In this document: in pieces, positions 9,015 to 16,636 of the stretch
Layout: each line of letters begins with the position of its first letter
Position numbering within the stretch: position 1 is the stretch's first letter
Assembly (NCBI GenBank): GCA_011390335.1
Contig: JAABSO010000019.1
Span: 1-64,000 of the forward strand
Direction of reading: 5' to 3'
Length of the DNA stretch: 64,000 bases
From: Desulfotignum sp.
Lineage (GTDB): Bacteria > Desulfobacterota > Desulfobacteria > Desulfobacterales > Desulfobacteraceae
The notes under the pieces: generated by a model
What the model saw: the letters and a program-made list of their open reading frames with translations, nothing else
The model's database searches: none
Told to the model about the DNA's origin: nothing
Made by a program: the position numbers and the translations under genes

Positions 9015-10472
9015 ATGATGCCCTTTACGATTTTCCAGCGTCTTGTGCTTGGAAACATTGCCGTGCTTGTTCTTGTCTTAGTTCTGGGCGGGATTGTTTC
9101 CTTTAATCTGGAGCGTCTCCAGAAAATCAACCATGAAGTCCTGGTCAGAAATCAGAAAAGCATCCTGGTTGGTAACCGTCTCATGGACACCTTTGAGCAG
9201 TTGGTGCAGTTTGATCAAAAATATTTTGTTGCCTTTGACAAGGATTATTTAATTCGGTTCCAGGGACATGCATCCAACCTGAAAAAAGATTTCAGCATCC
9301 TGGCTGCCTTGATGGAGACAAAAGAGCAGCAGGCTCTGTTTAATAAGACAGTCCGGATATTCGATCAGTACCTGATCTGGTTTGATAAAAATGCACCTGA
9401 AAAAAGGTCTGAAAATGCAAAATTTGATCATCTGTCGGGCGAACGCCTGCCTTATATACAGGCCATAGCCACAAACATAAATACCATTTCAGAGCTCTCC
9501 AGAGCCCTCATTACCGAAAAAACTACCTTGTCCGGAAAAATGATCCGGTATATTTTCATCGGTACGATCATCACCACGATATTAACCGTATTTGTGGGCA
9601 TGACCATCACCATTATCAACACCCGGGCCATTAAAAAATCGGTCAACCGGCTTCAAAAACAAACCAAAGAGATTTCGGAGGGACGGTTTGAACAGATCCT
9701 TACCGTTAAAGGACCAAAGGAGATACAGGACCTGGCCCGTCATTTCAATATCATGTGCCGTCGTCTGGAAGAGCTTGATGAATTAAAGGCTGATTTTATC
9801 AGCCATGTCTCCCATGAACTCCGGACACCGATTACATCGATCAAGGAAGCCTCTGCCATGCTTTCGAAAGGCTTTTATGCGGATGAACCTGAAAAACAGC
9901 AGGAATTGTTAACACTGATCCGTGAAGAATGCCAGCGCCTTTTAAAATCAGTACTCCGGATACTTGATTATTCAAAAATGGAAGCCCGCAAAATGGAATA
10001 CCAGATAGTTCAGCTGAATCTGCCGGATATTATCCGTAAATCCATCCTTAAACTGGCGCCCCTGGCCCGGAAAAAAAAGATTCTCCTGGAATTTTCTCCA
10101 CCCCGGACAGATCTTCCTGCGGTCTGCGCAGATGAAGACAGACTCATTGAAGTGTTGGATAACCTGGTGGGAAATGCGTTGAAATTCACCCCCTCCAAAG
10201 GAAAGGTCATCATCAGCTGCCAACAGGCTGAAGAGGGAAACGGTCTTCTGGTCTGTGTTGAAGATACAGGGCCGGGGATCAAGCCCGAACACCTTGAAAA
10301 TATTTTTTATAAATTCAAACAGATTGACAATAACCTGAACGCCAAGATGGGAACGGGGCTGGGATTGTCCATTTCAAAATATATCATCAAAGCGCATGGA
10401 GGAAAAATATGGGCCCAAAATCAGGAATCAAGTGGCGCAAAGATTTTGTTTACATTGCCTGCTGCCTCTTAA
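9015..10472 (+). CDS. Membrane sensor histidine kinase, QseE/GlrK-like
   Basis: 485 residues from ATG 9015. Order: membrane helix about 8-30, extracytoplasmic helical region to about 180, second helix about 187-212, HAMP, HisKA with SHELRTPIT (phospho-acceptor His near 266), then HATPase_c with NLVGNALKF, DTGPGI and GTGLGLSISK. With the lipoprotein and sigma-54 regulator that follow, this copies the order qseE-qseG-qseF (glrK-glrR locus) of enterobacteria. The start is uncertain: ATG 9018 or TTG 8961 are alternatives and no strong ribosome site is visible. The lipoprotein gene begins inside its last 64 bases, indicating an operon. The stimulus is unknown. Confidence 0.9.
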   Translation: MMPFTIFQRLVLGNIAVLVLVLVLGGIVSFNLERLQKINHEVLVRNQKSILVGNRLMDTFEQLVQFDQKYFVAFDKDYLIRFQGHASNLKKDFSILAALMETKEQQALFNKTVRIFDQYLIWFDKNAPEKRSENAKFDHLSGERLPYIQAIATNINTISELSRALITEKTTLSGKMIRYIFIGTIITTILTVFVGMTITIINTRAIKKSVNRLQKQTKEISEGRFEQILTVKGPKEIQDLARHFNIMCRRLEELDELKADFISHVSHELRTPITSIKEASAMLSKGFYADEPEKQQELLTLIREECQRLLKSVLRILDYSKMEARKMEYQIVQLNLPDIIRKSILKLAPLARKKKILLEFSPPRTDLPAVCADEDRLIEVLDNLVGNALKFTPSKGKVIISCQQAEEGNGLLVCVEDTGPGIKPEHLENIFYKFKQIDNNLNAKMGTGLGLSISKYIIKAHGGKIWAQNQESSGAKILFTLPAAS

Positions 10473-10969
10473 GCGGACTTTTTCTGCCGGGCTGCTTTTT
10501 CACAAGCATATTCAGGCCGGCGACGGTAGCGGTTGACACCCGGCAGGAACAATACCTGGATACTGTTGAAAAACACATACAGAACAATGATTTCAAACTC
10601 GCTGCAAAGGATAGCAACCAATTACTCCAATATTATGAAAATCGTTTTCAAGCCGGGGATAATGTGGTTGCCAATTATGTTCGGCAGACAAAAATGAATC
10701 AGGAACTTCTGGCCAGGATCATATCTAACCAGGAGAGAACCCTGGCCCTTTCAAGAATGCTTCAATCCAAAGAACAGCGCCAGCAGGAGGATAAATTGCG
10801 TCTTGAGGCTCTTATGGCACAGAATGGAAAATTATCGGAACAGGTTAAAAAACTTGAACACGAGAAACACCTTCTTGAGGAGCAGATTCTCCAGTTAAAA
10901 CAGATCGACCTGAACAGGGTAAAGGCACCCGGTAAAGAAAGTCCGGGCAAAGCCATGACACCGCGATGA
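10409..10969 (+). CDS. Coiled-coil lipoprotein, QseG-like by position
   Basis: 186 residues. The N terminus has basic residues, a hydrophobic stretch and a lipobox ending LPGC (lipidated Cys29), so export and lipid anchoring are expected. From about 80 the protein is a long charged helix rich in Gln, Glu, Lys and Leu. QseG, an outer-membrane lipoprotein that modulates kinase QseE, is encoded at the same place; sequence similarity to it was not tested. GGAGGA precedes ATG 10409, which lies inside the kinase gene. The regulator starts 36 bases after its stop. A role as sensor or adaptor for the kinase is inferred. Confidence 0.8.
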   Translation: MGPKSGIKWRKDFVYIACCLLSGLFLPGCFFTSIFRPATVAVDTRQEQYLDTVEKHIQNNDFKLAAKDSNQLLQYYENRFQAGDNVVANYVRQTKMNQELLARIISNQERTLALSRMLQSKEQRQQEDKLRLEALMAQNGKLSEQVKKLEHEKHLLEEQILQLKQIDLNRVKAPGKESPGKAMTPR

Positions 10970-11005
10970 ACATTGAGAATCCGTCACATCCAAAGGAAAG
11001 ACACT

Positions 11006-12370
11006 ATGGAAAAAATACTCATCGTTGATGATGATCCGGCCCTGCTCAGAATTCTTAAAATGAGGCTCGAAGCGGATAATTACAGGGTAACGGATGTCAC
11101 CAATGGCCAGGATGCCATGGCAGCTCTTGAAGCAGGCCATTTTGACCTTGCCGTAATCGACTATCAACTCAGGGATGAAAACGGTATTGACCTGATGATT
11201 TCTCTTAAACGGATCGATCCTGAAATGGCCGTCATCATCCTGACCGCGTATGGTACGATCCAAAAAGCTGTCAGTGCCATCCAGAAAGGTGCGGACAGCT
11301 ACCTGACAAAACCGTTTGATGATGACAATGAGCTGCTCAACCATGTCAGGCTTTGCCTTGAAAAGAACAAACTGTCCGAAGAGATCAAAGCACTGCGCAG
11401 CATGCTGCATGAAAAATTCGGGTTTAAAAATATCATTGCCAAAGATGAAAAAATGATTTCCGTGCTGAAAGCCATTGTCCTTGCAGCCAAAACAGATTCC
11501 AACATCCTGCTGGAAGGAGAAAGCGGCACCGGAAAGGAGTTGATGGCCAAATCCATCCATGTGGCCAGCTCCAGAAAAAATGCCCCTTTCATTGCCGTCA
11601 ATTGCGCCGCCATTCCTGAAGCCCTGTTTGAAAGTGAACTTTTCGGTGTGAGACGGGGAGCCTTTACCGGCGCGGACTGGGACAAGAAAGGATTTTTAGA
11701 GCAGGCCCGAAATGGAACCTTTTTCTTTGATGAAATCACGGAAATCCCGATTTCTTTACAGGCCAAACTGCTCCGGGTGCTGCAGGAAAATGAGTTCTAT
11801 CCCCTTGGCGGAAATAAAAAGATTGCGTTTAAGGCCCGCATTATTGCGGCCACCAATAAAAATCTGACAGATGAAGTGGCCTGCGGCAATTTCAGGGAAG
11901 ACCTGTATTACCGGATTCGCGTCATCCCCTTCACCCTGCCGCCGCTGAGGGAACGCCGGGCCTGTATCCCTGTACTTGCCCAGTTTTTCCTGGACAGCTT
12001 CCGGCAGAAAATGGAAAAAAATGTGCGCCAGTTTTCGCCGGAGGCCATGAAAAAATTATCCAGTGCCCCCTGGCCTGGAAATGTCCGGGAGCTGAAAAAT
12101 GTGGTTGAATATTGTGTGGCCATGTCCCAGGCCCCTGTAATCTCACCCGACCTGATTATGACCGGGCCGGATGATTCGACTGAGAACCTTAAACCGTTCA
12201 AGGAAGCAAAGCGTGATTTTGAAAAACAATACATCAGTCAATTGTTGACCCTGACCCGGGGGAATGTCAGCCAGGCAGCAAAACTGGCCGGAAAATACCG
12301 GGCCGATTTTTATGATCAAATAAAAAAATGCGGCCTTGAGCCTGAGCATTTCCGGGATGCTGTGCAGTAA
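11006..12370 (+). CDS. Sigma-54-dependent response regulator, QseF/GlrR-like
   Basis: 454 residues. Receiver domain 1-120 with phospho-acceptor D52 (VIDYQL), AAA+ domain with Walker A GESGTGKE near 172 and the sigma-54 contact loop GAFTGA near 219, then a Fis-type helix-turn-helix (GNVSQAAKLAG). The C-terminal wording KYRADFYDQIKKCGL recalls GlrR. ATG 11006 is chosen because AAAGGA lies about nine bases upstream and the receiver domain starts at once; a TTG at 10973 is also in frame. Phosphorylated by the upstream kinase, it should activate sigma-54 promoters; a good candidate lies 313 bases downstream, before the FeeM-like gene. Confidence 0.93.
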   Translation: MEKILIVDDDPALLRILKMRLEADNYRVTDVTNGQDAMAALEAGHFDLAVIDYQLRDENGIDLMISLKRIDPEMAVIILTAYGTIQKAVSAIQKGADSYLTKPFDDDNELLNHVRLCLEKNKLSEEIKALRSMLHEKFGFKNIIAKDEKMISVLKAIVLAAKTDSNILLEGESGTGKELMAKSIHVASSRKNAPFIAVNCAAIPEALFESELFGVRRGAFTGADWDKKGFLEQARNGTFFFDEITEIPISLQAKLLRVLQENEFYPLGGNKKIAFKARIIAATNKNLTDEVACGNFREDLYYRIRVIPFTLPPLRERRACIPVLAQFFLDSFRQKMEKNVRQFSPEAMKKLSSAPWPGNVRELKNVVEYCVAMSQAPVISPDLIMTGPDDSTENLKPFKEAKRDFEKQYISQLLTLTRGNVSQAAKLAGKYRADFYDQIKKCGLEPEHFRDAVQ

Positions 12371-12682
12371 ATTCCATACAGCTGTCCAATACCTTTGACC
12401 GGCCTGGTTTTATAAAAACCATACCGCTTATGGCACCAAGCGTGACCTGTTTTTCATGCACCATGCGCCCATTACATATATCATTTATTTTCAAATAGTT
12501 ATAAATAATTCAATCTACTGTGTCCGGTTTTCCCTTCACAAAACAGGCGATCCCCGGGCACGGCCCAAATGGGCAGAGCCCTTATTCCCTTCTTCTGTAT
12601 TTTTATTCAACATATTGAAATTATATAATATTTTATTAAATTACCAACCGGCATCCAACTGATTTTAATCCTGAAAACCGCA

Positions 12683-12699
12683 TTGGTACCATTATTGCT
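12683..12699 (+). promoter_or_regulatory. Sigma-54 (RpoN) promoter, -24/-12
   Basis: TTGGTACCATTATTGCT matches the RpoN consensus YTGGCACGRNNNTTGCW at the key positions: GG at 12685-12686 and GC at 12697-12698 with exactly ten bases between, plus the AC after GG and TTGC at the end. Transcription should start near 12710, leaving a leader of about 110 bases before the FeeM-like start. The adjacent sigma-54 response regulator is the obvious candidate activator; a TGTC-N10-GACA site as used by GlrR was not found. Confidence 0.7.
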
Positions 12700-12713
12700 A
12701 TACACATGCGGCA

Positions 12714-12779
12714 TGCGGCAAAATACATATACACTTGCGCCAAAATACATATATTTTTGCGGCAATATACATGATGATT
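12714..12779 (+). repeat. Three tandem 22-bp repeats in the leader of the FeeM-like gene
   Basis: Units at 12714-12735, 12736-12757 and 12758-12779. The shared core is TGCG(G/C)CAAWATACAT and ATACAT recurs at exactly 22-base steps (12723, 12745, 12767). A degenerate ATACAC at 12700 may be a relic of a fourth unit. Spacing of 22 bp is about two helical turns, so a protein would bind all units on one face of the DNA. If the sigma-54 promoter is real, the repeats are also transcribed and could act as RNA. Confidence 0.8.
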
Positions 12780-12818
12780 TGACTCTGCAGTCAACCTATA
12801 ACATAAAGGTGTCCGAAA

Positions 12819-13616
12819 ATGAATGACCTTGCCCCTTCCTTGAACATGAACAGCTCCCGCGAATTTCAAACCGACCAGCTGCGGCAGATCATACGAATTG
12901 ATGATCTTGCAATGCAGCACTATGCTTTTGGTATGGCCTCCCAGGCCAGTGATGTGTTCACTGCTCTTAAGCTTGTCCAGGATGTATACATTCAAGAAGG
13001 ATATGTGAGCAGAGAGCAGTGTTCCGGGCCATGCAGAATTTTAAAACAGCATTATCACGAAAAAACAGCGGTGTTTGTGGGCAAAAAACAAGATGACATC
13101 GCTTTTACCGTAAGCCTTTTCCCCGACTCTGAATGGGGGCTTCCCATGGATTCAATATATCGGCAGGAGCTGGACCATTTGCGGTCCTTAGGAAGAAAAA
13201 TCGGGGAGGTAGGCTGCCTTGCAACCCATCCGGAACACCGGAACGGATCACAGAACATCCTGATGCACGGCAACAAAATAATGCTCAAATATGCCATGGA
13301 ACATCTGGAACTGGATGATCTGGTGATTGTTGTGCACCCGAAACACGAACGGGTATATAAAGAGGTACTCATGTTCGAAGATATCCGCTCAGGAACAGTA
13401 AAGTCATATCCGGAAGTCAACAATAATCCTGCTGTTGCCCTGAGACTTAACCTGGATGAAATTGAAAAGATATTCAGACATGTGTATCAGAATCAAGCGC
13501 CAGAAAACAATCTTCACCATTTTTTGTTTGTTAAAGACAGCACCAATATTGAAATCGGCATAGATCAAAAAATCGACCCCATGCTGTGGAATGAAGGCCC
13601 TTACTGGCGTGTGTAA
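12819..13616 (+). CDS. FeeM-like N-acyl amino acid synthase (GNAT/acyl-homoserine-lactone-synthase fold)
   Basis: 265 residues. The layout resembles FeeM-type acyltransferases, which join an acyl chain from acyl-ACP to an amino acid: an N-terminal stretch FTALKLVQDVYIQEGYVSRE (about 48-67), a central SLFPDSEWGLPMDSIYRQEL and a GNAT-like core with EVGCLATHPEHRNGSQNILM. The acyl donor and amino acid are unknown, and family assignment rests on pattern memory. AAAGGTG precedes the ATG. Upstream lie the sigma-54 promoter and three 22-bp repeats, and the QseEGF-like genes are just before, so regulated production of a long-chain acyl amino acid signal or lipid is plausible. Confidence 0.8.
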   Translation: MNDLAPSLNMNSSREFQTDQLRQIIRIDDLAMQHYAFGMASQASDVFTALKLVQDVYIQEGYVSREQCSGPCRILKQHYHEKTAVFVGKKQDDIAFTVSLFPDSEWGLPMDSIYRQELDHLRSLGRKIGEVGCLATHPEHRNGSQNILMHGNKIMLKYAMEHLELDDLVIVVHPKHERVYKEVLMFEDIRSGTVKSYPEVNNNPAVALRLNLDEIEKIFRHVYQNQAPENNLHHFLFVKDSTNIEIGIDQKIDPMLWNEGPYWRV

Positions 13617-13706
13617 GGCGGGATAAACCCGTTACAATATATTGTTTTTGAGTCCGGTGTTTCACGTTACAGTATTTGTATCTTACGGTGGGCTTCATAC
13701 TGAAAA

Positions 13707-15842
13707 TCAGGAAGCCAGGCGGTCTTTGAGCCCGGATCGGCGCAGGTTGGTGCGGTTGTTTTCAAAGGCCATGTGAACGGCCCGGGAAGATCCTACAATG
13801 ATCACCAGGTGTTTGCCCCGGGTCAGGGCCGTGTACAAAAGATTGCGCTGGAGCAGCGGATAATGGGCCATGGTCAGGGCGATGATGACCGCGCCGTATT
13901 CAGATCCCTGGGATTTGTGAACCGAAATGGCGTAGGCCAGGGTCAGTTCATCCAGTTCCAGCAGATCATAGGGTACCATGCGGCCGTCATATTCCACTGT
14001 GACCCTGCTTTCTGATTTTGATACCTCCACCACCTGGCCGATATCACCGTTGAACACCTCTTTTTCATAATTGTTTTTCAGGTGCATCACCTTGTCTCCG
14101 GGGCGAAAGGATATGCCATGGTTGTCAATGCCTCCTTTGCCCGGATTCAGCACAGCCTGGAGCTGCTGGTTGAGATTGATGGTGCCGGCCTCCCCCCGGT
14201 GCATGGGGGTGAGCACCTGAAAATCGGTGATATGGGGAAAGGTTGCGGGAACCCTCTTGGCACACAGCTCCAGAATGGTTTCCACAACCTTTTCGCTGTG
14301 CTGGTTTTCAATAAAATAAAATTCCGACAGGTCCTGGGAATCCCTGGTTTTAAAATCAGGCATCTGTCCGTTGCGGATGTCATGGGCATGGCGCACAATG
14401 GGACTCTGCATGGCCTGGCGGAAAATTTTGGTCAAAGAAAACACGCTGACCCGGCCCGAGGCCATGATATCGGACAATACATTGCCGGGTCCCACCGACG
14501 GCAGCTGAAAGGTATCCCCCACCAGAATCAGGCTGGCTCCGGGGGGCATGGCCTCCACAAGGTGAAACATGAGCTGGGTATCCACCATGCTGGCCTCATC
14601 CACCACAAATACGTCCAGATTCAAGGGATTGGTGAAGTTGTGCGCCACTGTGCCTTGTTCCGTGTCATAGCCCAGCAGTTTGTGCAGGGTAAAGGCTTTT
14701 TTACCCGTGGTTTCGGAAAGCCGCCGGGCAGCCCTGCCGGTGGGGGCTGCCAGAACCGCGGTGAGGCGGCGGTGTCTGAACACCTGGCAAAGGGCCCGTA
14801 CCAATGTGGTTTTCCCGGTGCCGGGCCCTCCGGTGATCACCGACACCTTACGGGCCATCACCTGGCACACCACCTCCAGCTGCTCATCAGACAGTTTCAC
14901 GGCCATGCCGGTCAGCACCTGTTCCAGGATCACATCCCGGCTGATCCCCGGATCAGGCACTGGCATGGAAAGCAGTGCTGAAAGCCTGTCTGCAATGCCT
15001 TTTTCCGCCTTGAACAACCGGACCAGGTACACCCTGTCATCCCACAGAAGGATCTCGCCAGCAGCAGCCAGGGTATCCAGAGCAGGGGGGAAAAGATCCG
15101 GGTCCACCCTGGCCAGGCGTGCGCAGGCAAAAAACAACTCCTGTTTATCAGCATACACATGGCCATCACTTTCACAGACAAGAAGCTGGCAGAGCAGGCA
15201 GGCACACAACCGCTTTTCATTAATTTTCTCAACACCCTTTGCCCGTGCCAAGGCATCTGCCGCAGCAAACCCGATGGCCGGAATATCGATGGCGATGCGG
15301 AACGGATCAGTTTCCAGAATCTGCAGGGCCCCTGGGCCATAGGTTTTGAGGATCAGGCCGGCATGGGCCACATTGACATTGTTTTCCTGAAGAAACTGCA
15401 TGACCCGGCGCACGGCATGGTGGGTGTTCCAGGCCTTTTGGATCACCTGTAGTTTGCCCCGGGCAATGCCGGCCACCGCCATGAGTTTTTCCGGCTGGTT
15501 TTCAATGATCTCCAGGGTCTGTTCCTGGAATTTGTCCACAATCCGGTCTGCCAGAGATTTACTGATGCCCTTGATCATACCGGATCCCAGGTATTTGCGG
15601 ATGCCTGACACCGTGGCCGGCAGGGTGACCTCATAGGTATCTGCCTTGAACTGGTCCCCGTATTTGGGATGGGATGCCCACTGGCCTTTCAGGGTAAGGG
15701 TTTCCCCTTCTGCAACCCCTGCCAGATACCCCACCACAGTGATGGGATCCTGGATCTTTTCCACCTGAATGCGGCACACTGTATACTGGTTGTCCGGGTT
15801 CTGGTATGTGAGGCGGGACAACACCCCCTTGATGGTAATCAT
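13707..15842 (-). CDS. recD2: RecD2-type ATP-dependent DNA helicase
   Basis: 711 residues. N-terminal OB-like and helix-hairpin-helix region (MITIKGVLSRLTYQNPDNQY), Walker A ITGGPGTGKTTLVRAL near 338, DEASMVD (Walker B) and a C-terminal UvrD-like segment AYAISVHKSQGSEYGAV. This is the RecBC-independent RecD2 family, a 5'-to-3' helicase in DNA repair. Its ATG overlaps the stop of rlpA by four bases (ATGA), and it is the last gene of the hsp20-lon-rlpA-recD2 series. It converges with the FeeM-like gene, 90 bases apart. Confidence 0.95.
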   Translation of the reverse strand: MITIKGVLSRLTYQNPDNQYTVCRIQVEKIQDPITVVGYLAGVAEGETLTLKGQWASHPKYGDQFKADTYEVTLPATVSGIRKYLGSGMIKGISKSLADRIVDKFQEQTLEIIENQPEKLMAVAGIARGKLQVIQKAWNTHHAVRRVMQFLQENNVNVAHAGLILKTYGPGALQILETDPFRIAIDIPAIGFAAADALARAKGVEKINEKRLCACLLCQLLVCESDGHVYADKQELFFACARLARVDPDLFPPALDTLAAAGEILLWDDRVYLVRLFKAEKGIADRLSALLSMPVPDPGISRDVILEQVLTGMAVKLSDEQLEVVCQVMARKVSVITGGPGTGKTTLVRALCQVFRHRRLTAVLAAPTGRAARRLSETTGKKAFTLHKLLGYDTEQGTVAHNFTNPLNLDVFVVDEASMVDTQLMFHLVEAMPPGASLILVGDTFQLPSVGPGNVLSDIMASGRVSVFSLTKIFRQAMQSPIVRHAHDIRNGQMPDFKTRDSQDLSEFYFIENQHSEKVVETILELCAKRVPATFPHITDFQVLTPMHRGEAGTINLNQQLQAVLNPGKGGIDNHGISFRPGDKVMHLKNNYEKEVFNGDIGQVVEVSKSESRVTVEYDGRMVPYDLLELDELTLAYAISVHKSQGSEYGAVIIALTMAHYPLLQRNLLYTALTRGKHLVIIVGSSRAVHMAFENNRTNLRRSGLKDRLAS

Positions 15843-16636
15843 TCCGCAACAGCAAACGCCTGTTCAAACCCGTCATCAACCACAAGGGTGACACTGAACC
15901 GTTCGGCATCCTTGAGATTGGAAAACCGGCCGATGCGCACCCGGTAAAAGGTGCCCCGATAATCTTTGTGCTCCACAATATGGGCGTTCAGATAGGATTT
16001 GGACAATTTTTTCTTAAAATTTTGTGCATTGGCCTTTACCTGGAAAGCCCCCACCTGGACGGTGAAGTTCCCTTTCCAGTAATCCAGCTGTTTAAAAGAC
16101 ACGGGTGCGTGTGTTGTTTTGGAATAAGCTGTGGCCGCACCCAGGGCCGTCACCCGCACCTTTGCGGTCCCCGGGCCCAGCATGTTGATGCGTTTGGCAC
16201 CGGTATAGGAAAGATCGATGATCCGGCCGGTAACAAAGGGACCCCGGTCATTGATCCGTACCCGGATTTTTTGGCCGGTACCAAGGTTGTGCACCTCCAC
16301 CCAGGTATTCATGGGCAGGGTCTTGTGGGCCGCTGTCATGGCATACATGTCATAAATTTCACCGTTAGCGGTTTTCCGGCCGTGGAATTTTTTCCCGTAC
16401 CAGGAGGCCAGACCTGTCTGAACAAACCCATGGGCAGTGGCAATGGGGGTGTATTGTCTGCCCATTATGGTATAGGGCCGCTGGGTGGCCGGCACCTTGC
16501 CCGTATCTGTCCGGGGTGGTGGCGCATGGGGCGTGGATTCAATGGATTTAGAACATCCAATACCTGAAAGACACAACACAATCAGCAAAAAAAGACAGAT
16601 AAAACTGGAAACTATGGCTGGATATTTTTTTATCAT
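15839..16636 (-). CDS. rlpA: RlpA-family septal/peptidoglycan lipoprotein with SPOR domain
   Basis: 265 residues. Signal sequence with a lipobox ending SGIGC (Cys28), double-psi beta-barrel RlpA domain at about 75-165 (GLASWYGKKFHGRKTANGE, RINDRGPF, IDLSYTGAKRI) and a C-terminal SPOR domain at about 188-255 (FTVQVGAFQVKANAQNF). RlpA proteins bind denuded glycan at division sites through SPOR, and some are lytic transglycosylases. It overlaps lon and recD2 by four bases on either side, so all three are likely translated from one message. Confidence 0.94.
   Translation of the reverse strand: MIKKYPAIVSSFICLFLLIVLCLSGIGCSKSIESTPHAPPPRTDTGKVPATQRPYTIMGRQYTPIATAHGFVQTGLASWYGKKFHGRKTANGEIYDMYAMTAAHKTLPMNTWVEVHNLGTGQKIRVRINDRGPFVTGRIIDLSYTGAKRINMLGPGTAKVRVTALGAATAYSKTTHAPVSFKQLDYWKGNFTVQVGAFQVKANAQNFKKKLSKSYLNAHIVEHKDYRGTFYRVRIGRFSNLKDAERFSVTLVVDDGFEQAFAVAE

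Larger units (their letters stand above)
12371..12818. other. Intergenic region carrying promoter and tandem repeats, 448 bases
   Basis: Between the response regulator and the FeeM-like gene, both on the plus strand. The first part is AT-rich with a short GGTTTT/AAAACC-type dyad at 12406-12420, a weak terminator candidate. The second part holds a sigma-54-type promoter at 12683-12699 and three 22-bp repeats at 12714-12779. No gene was seen. Confidence 0.6.
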
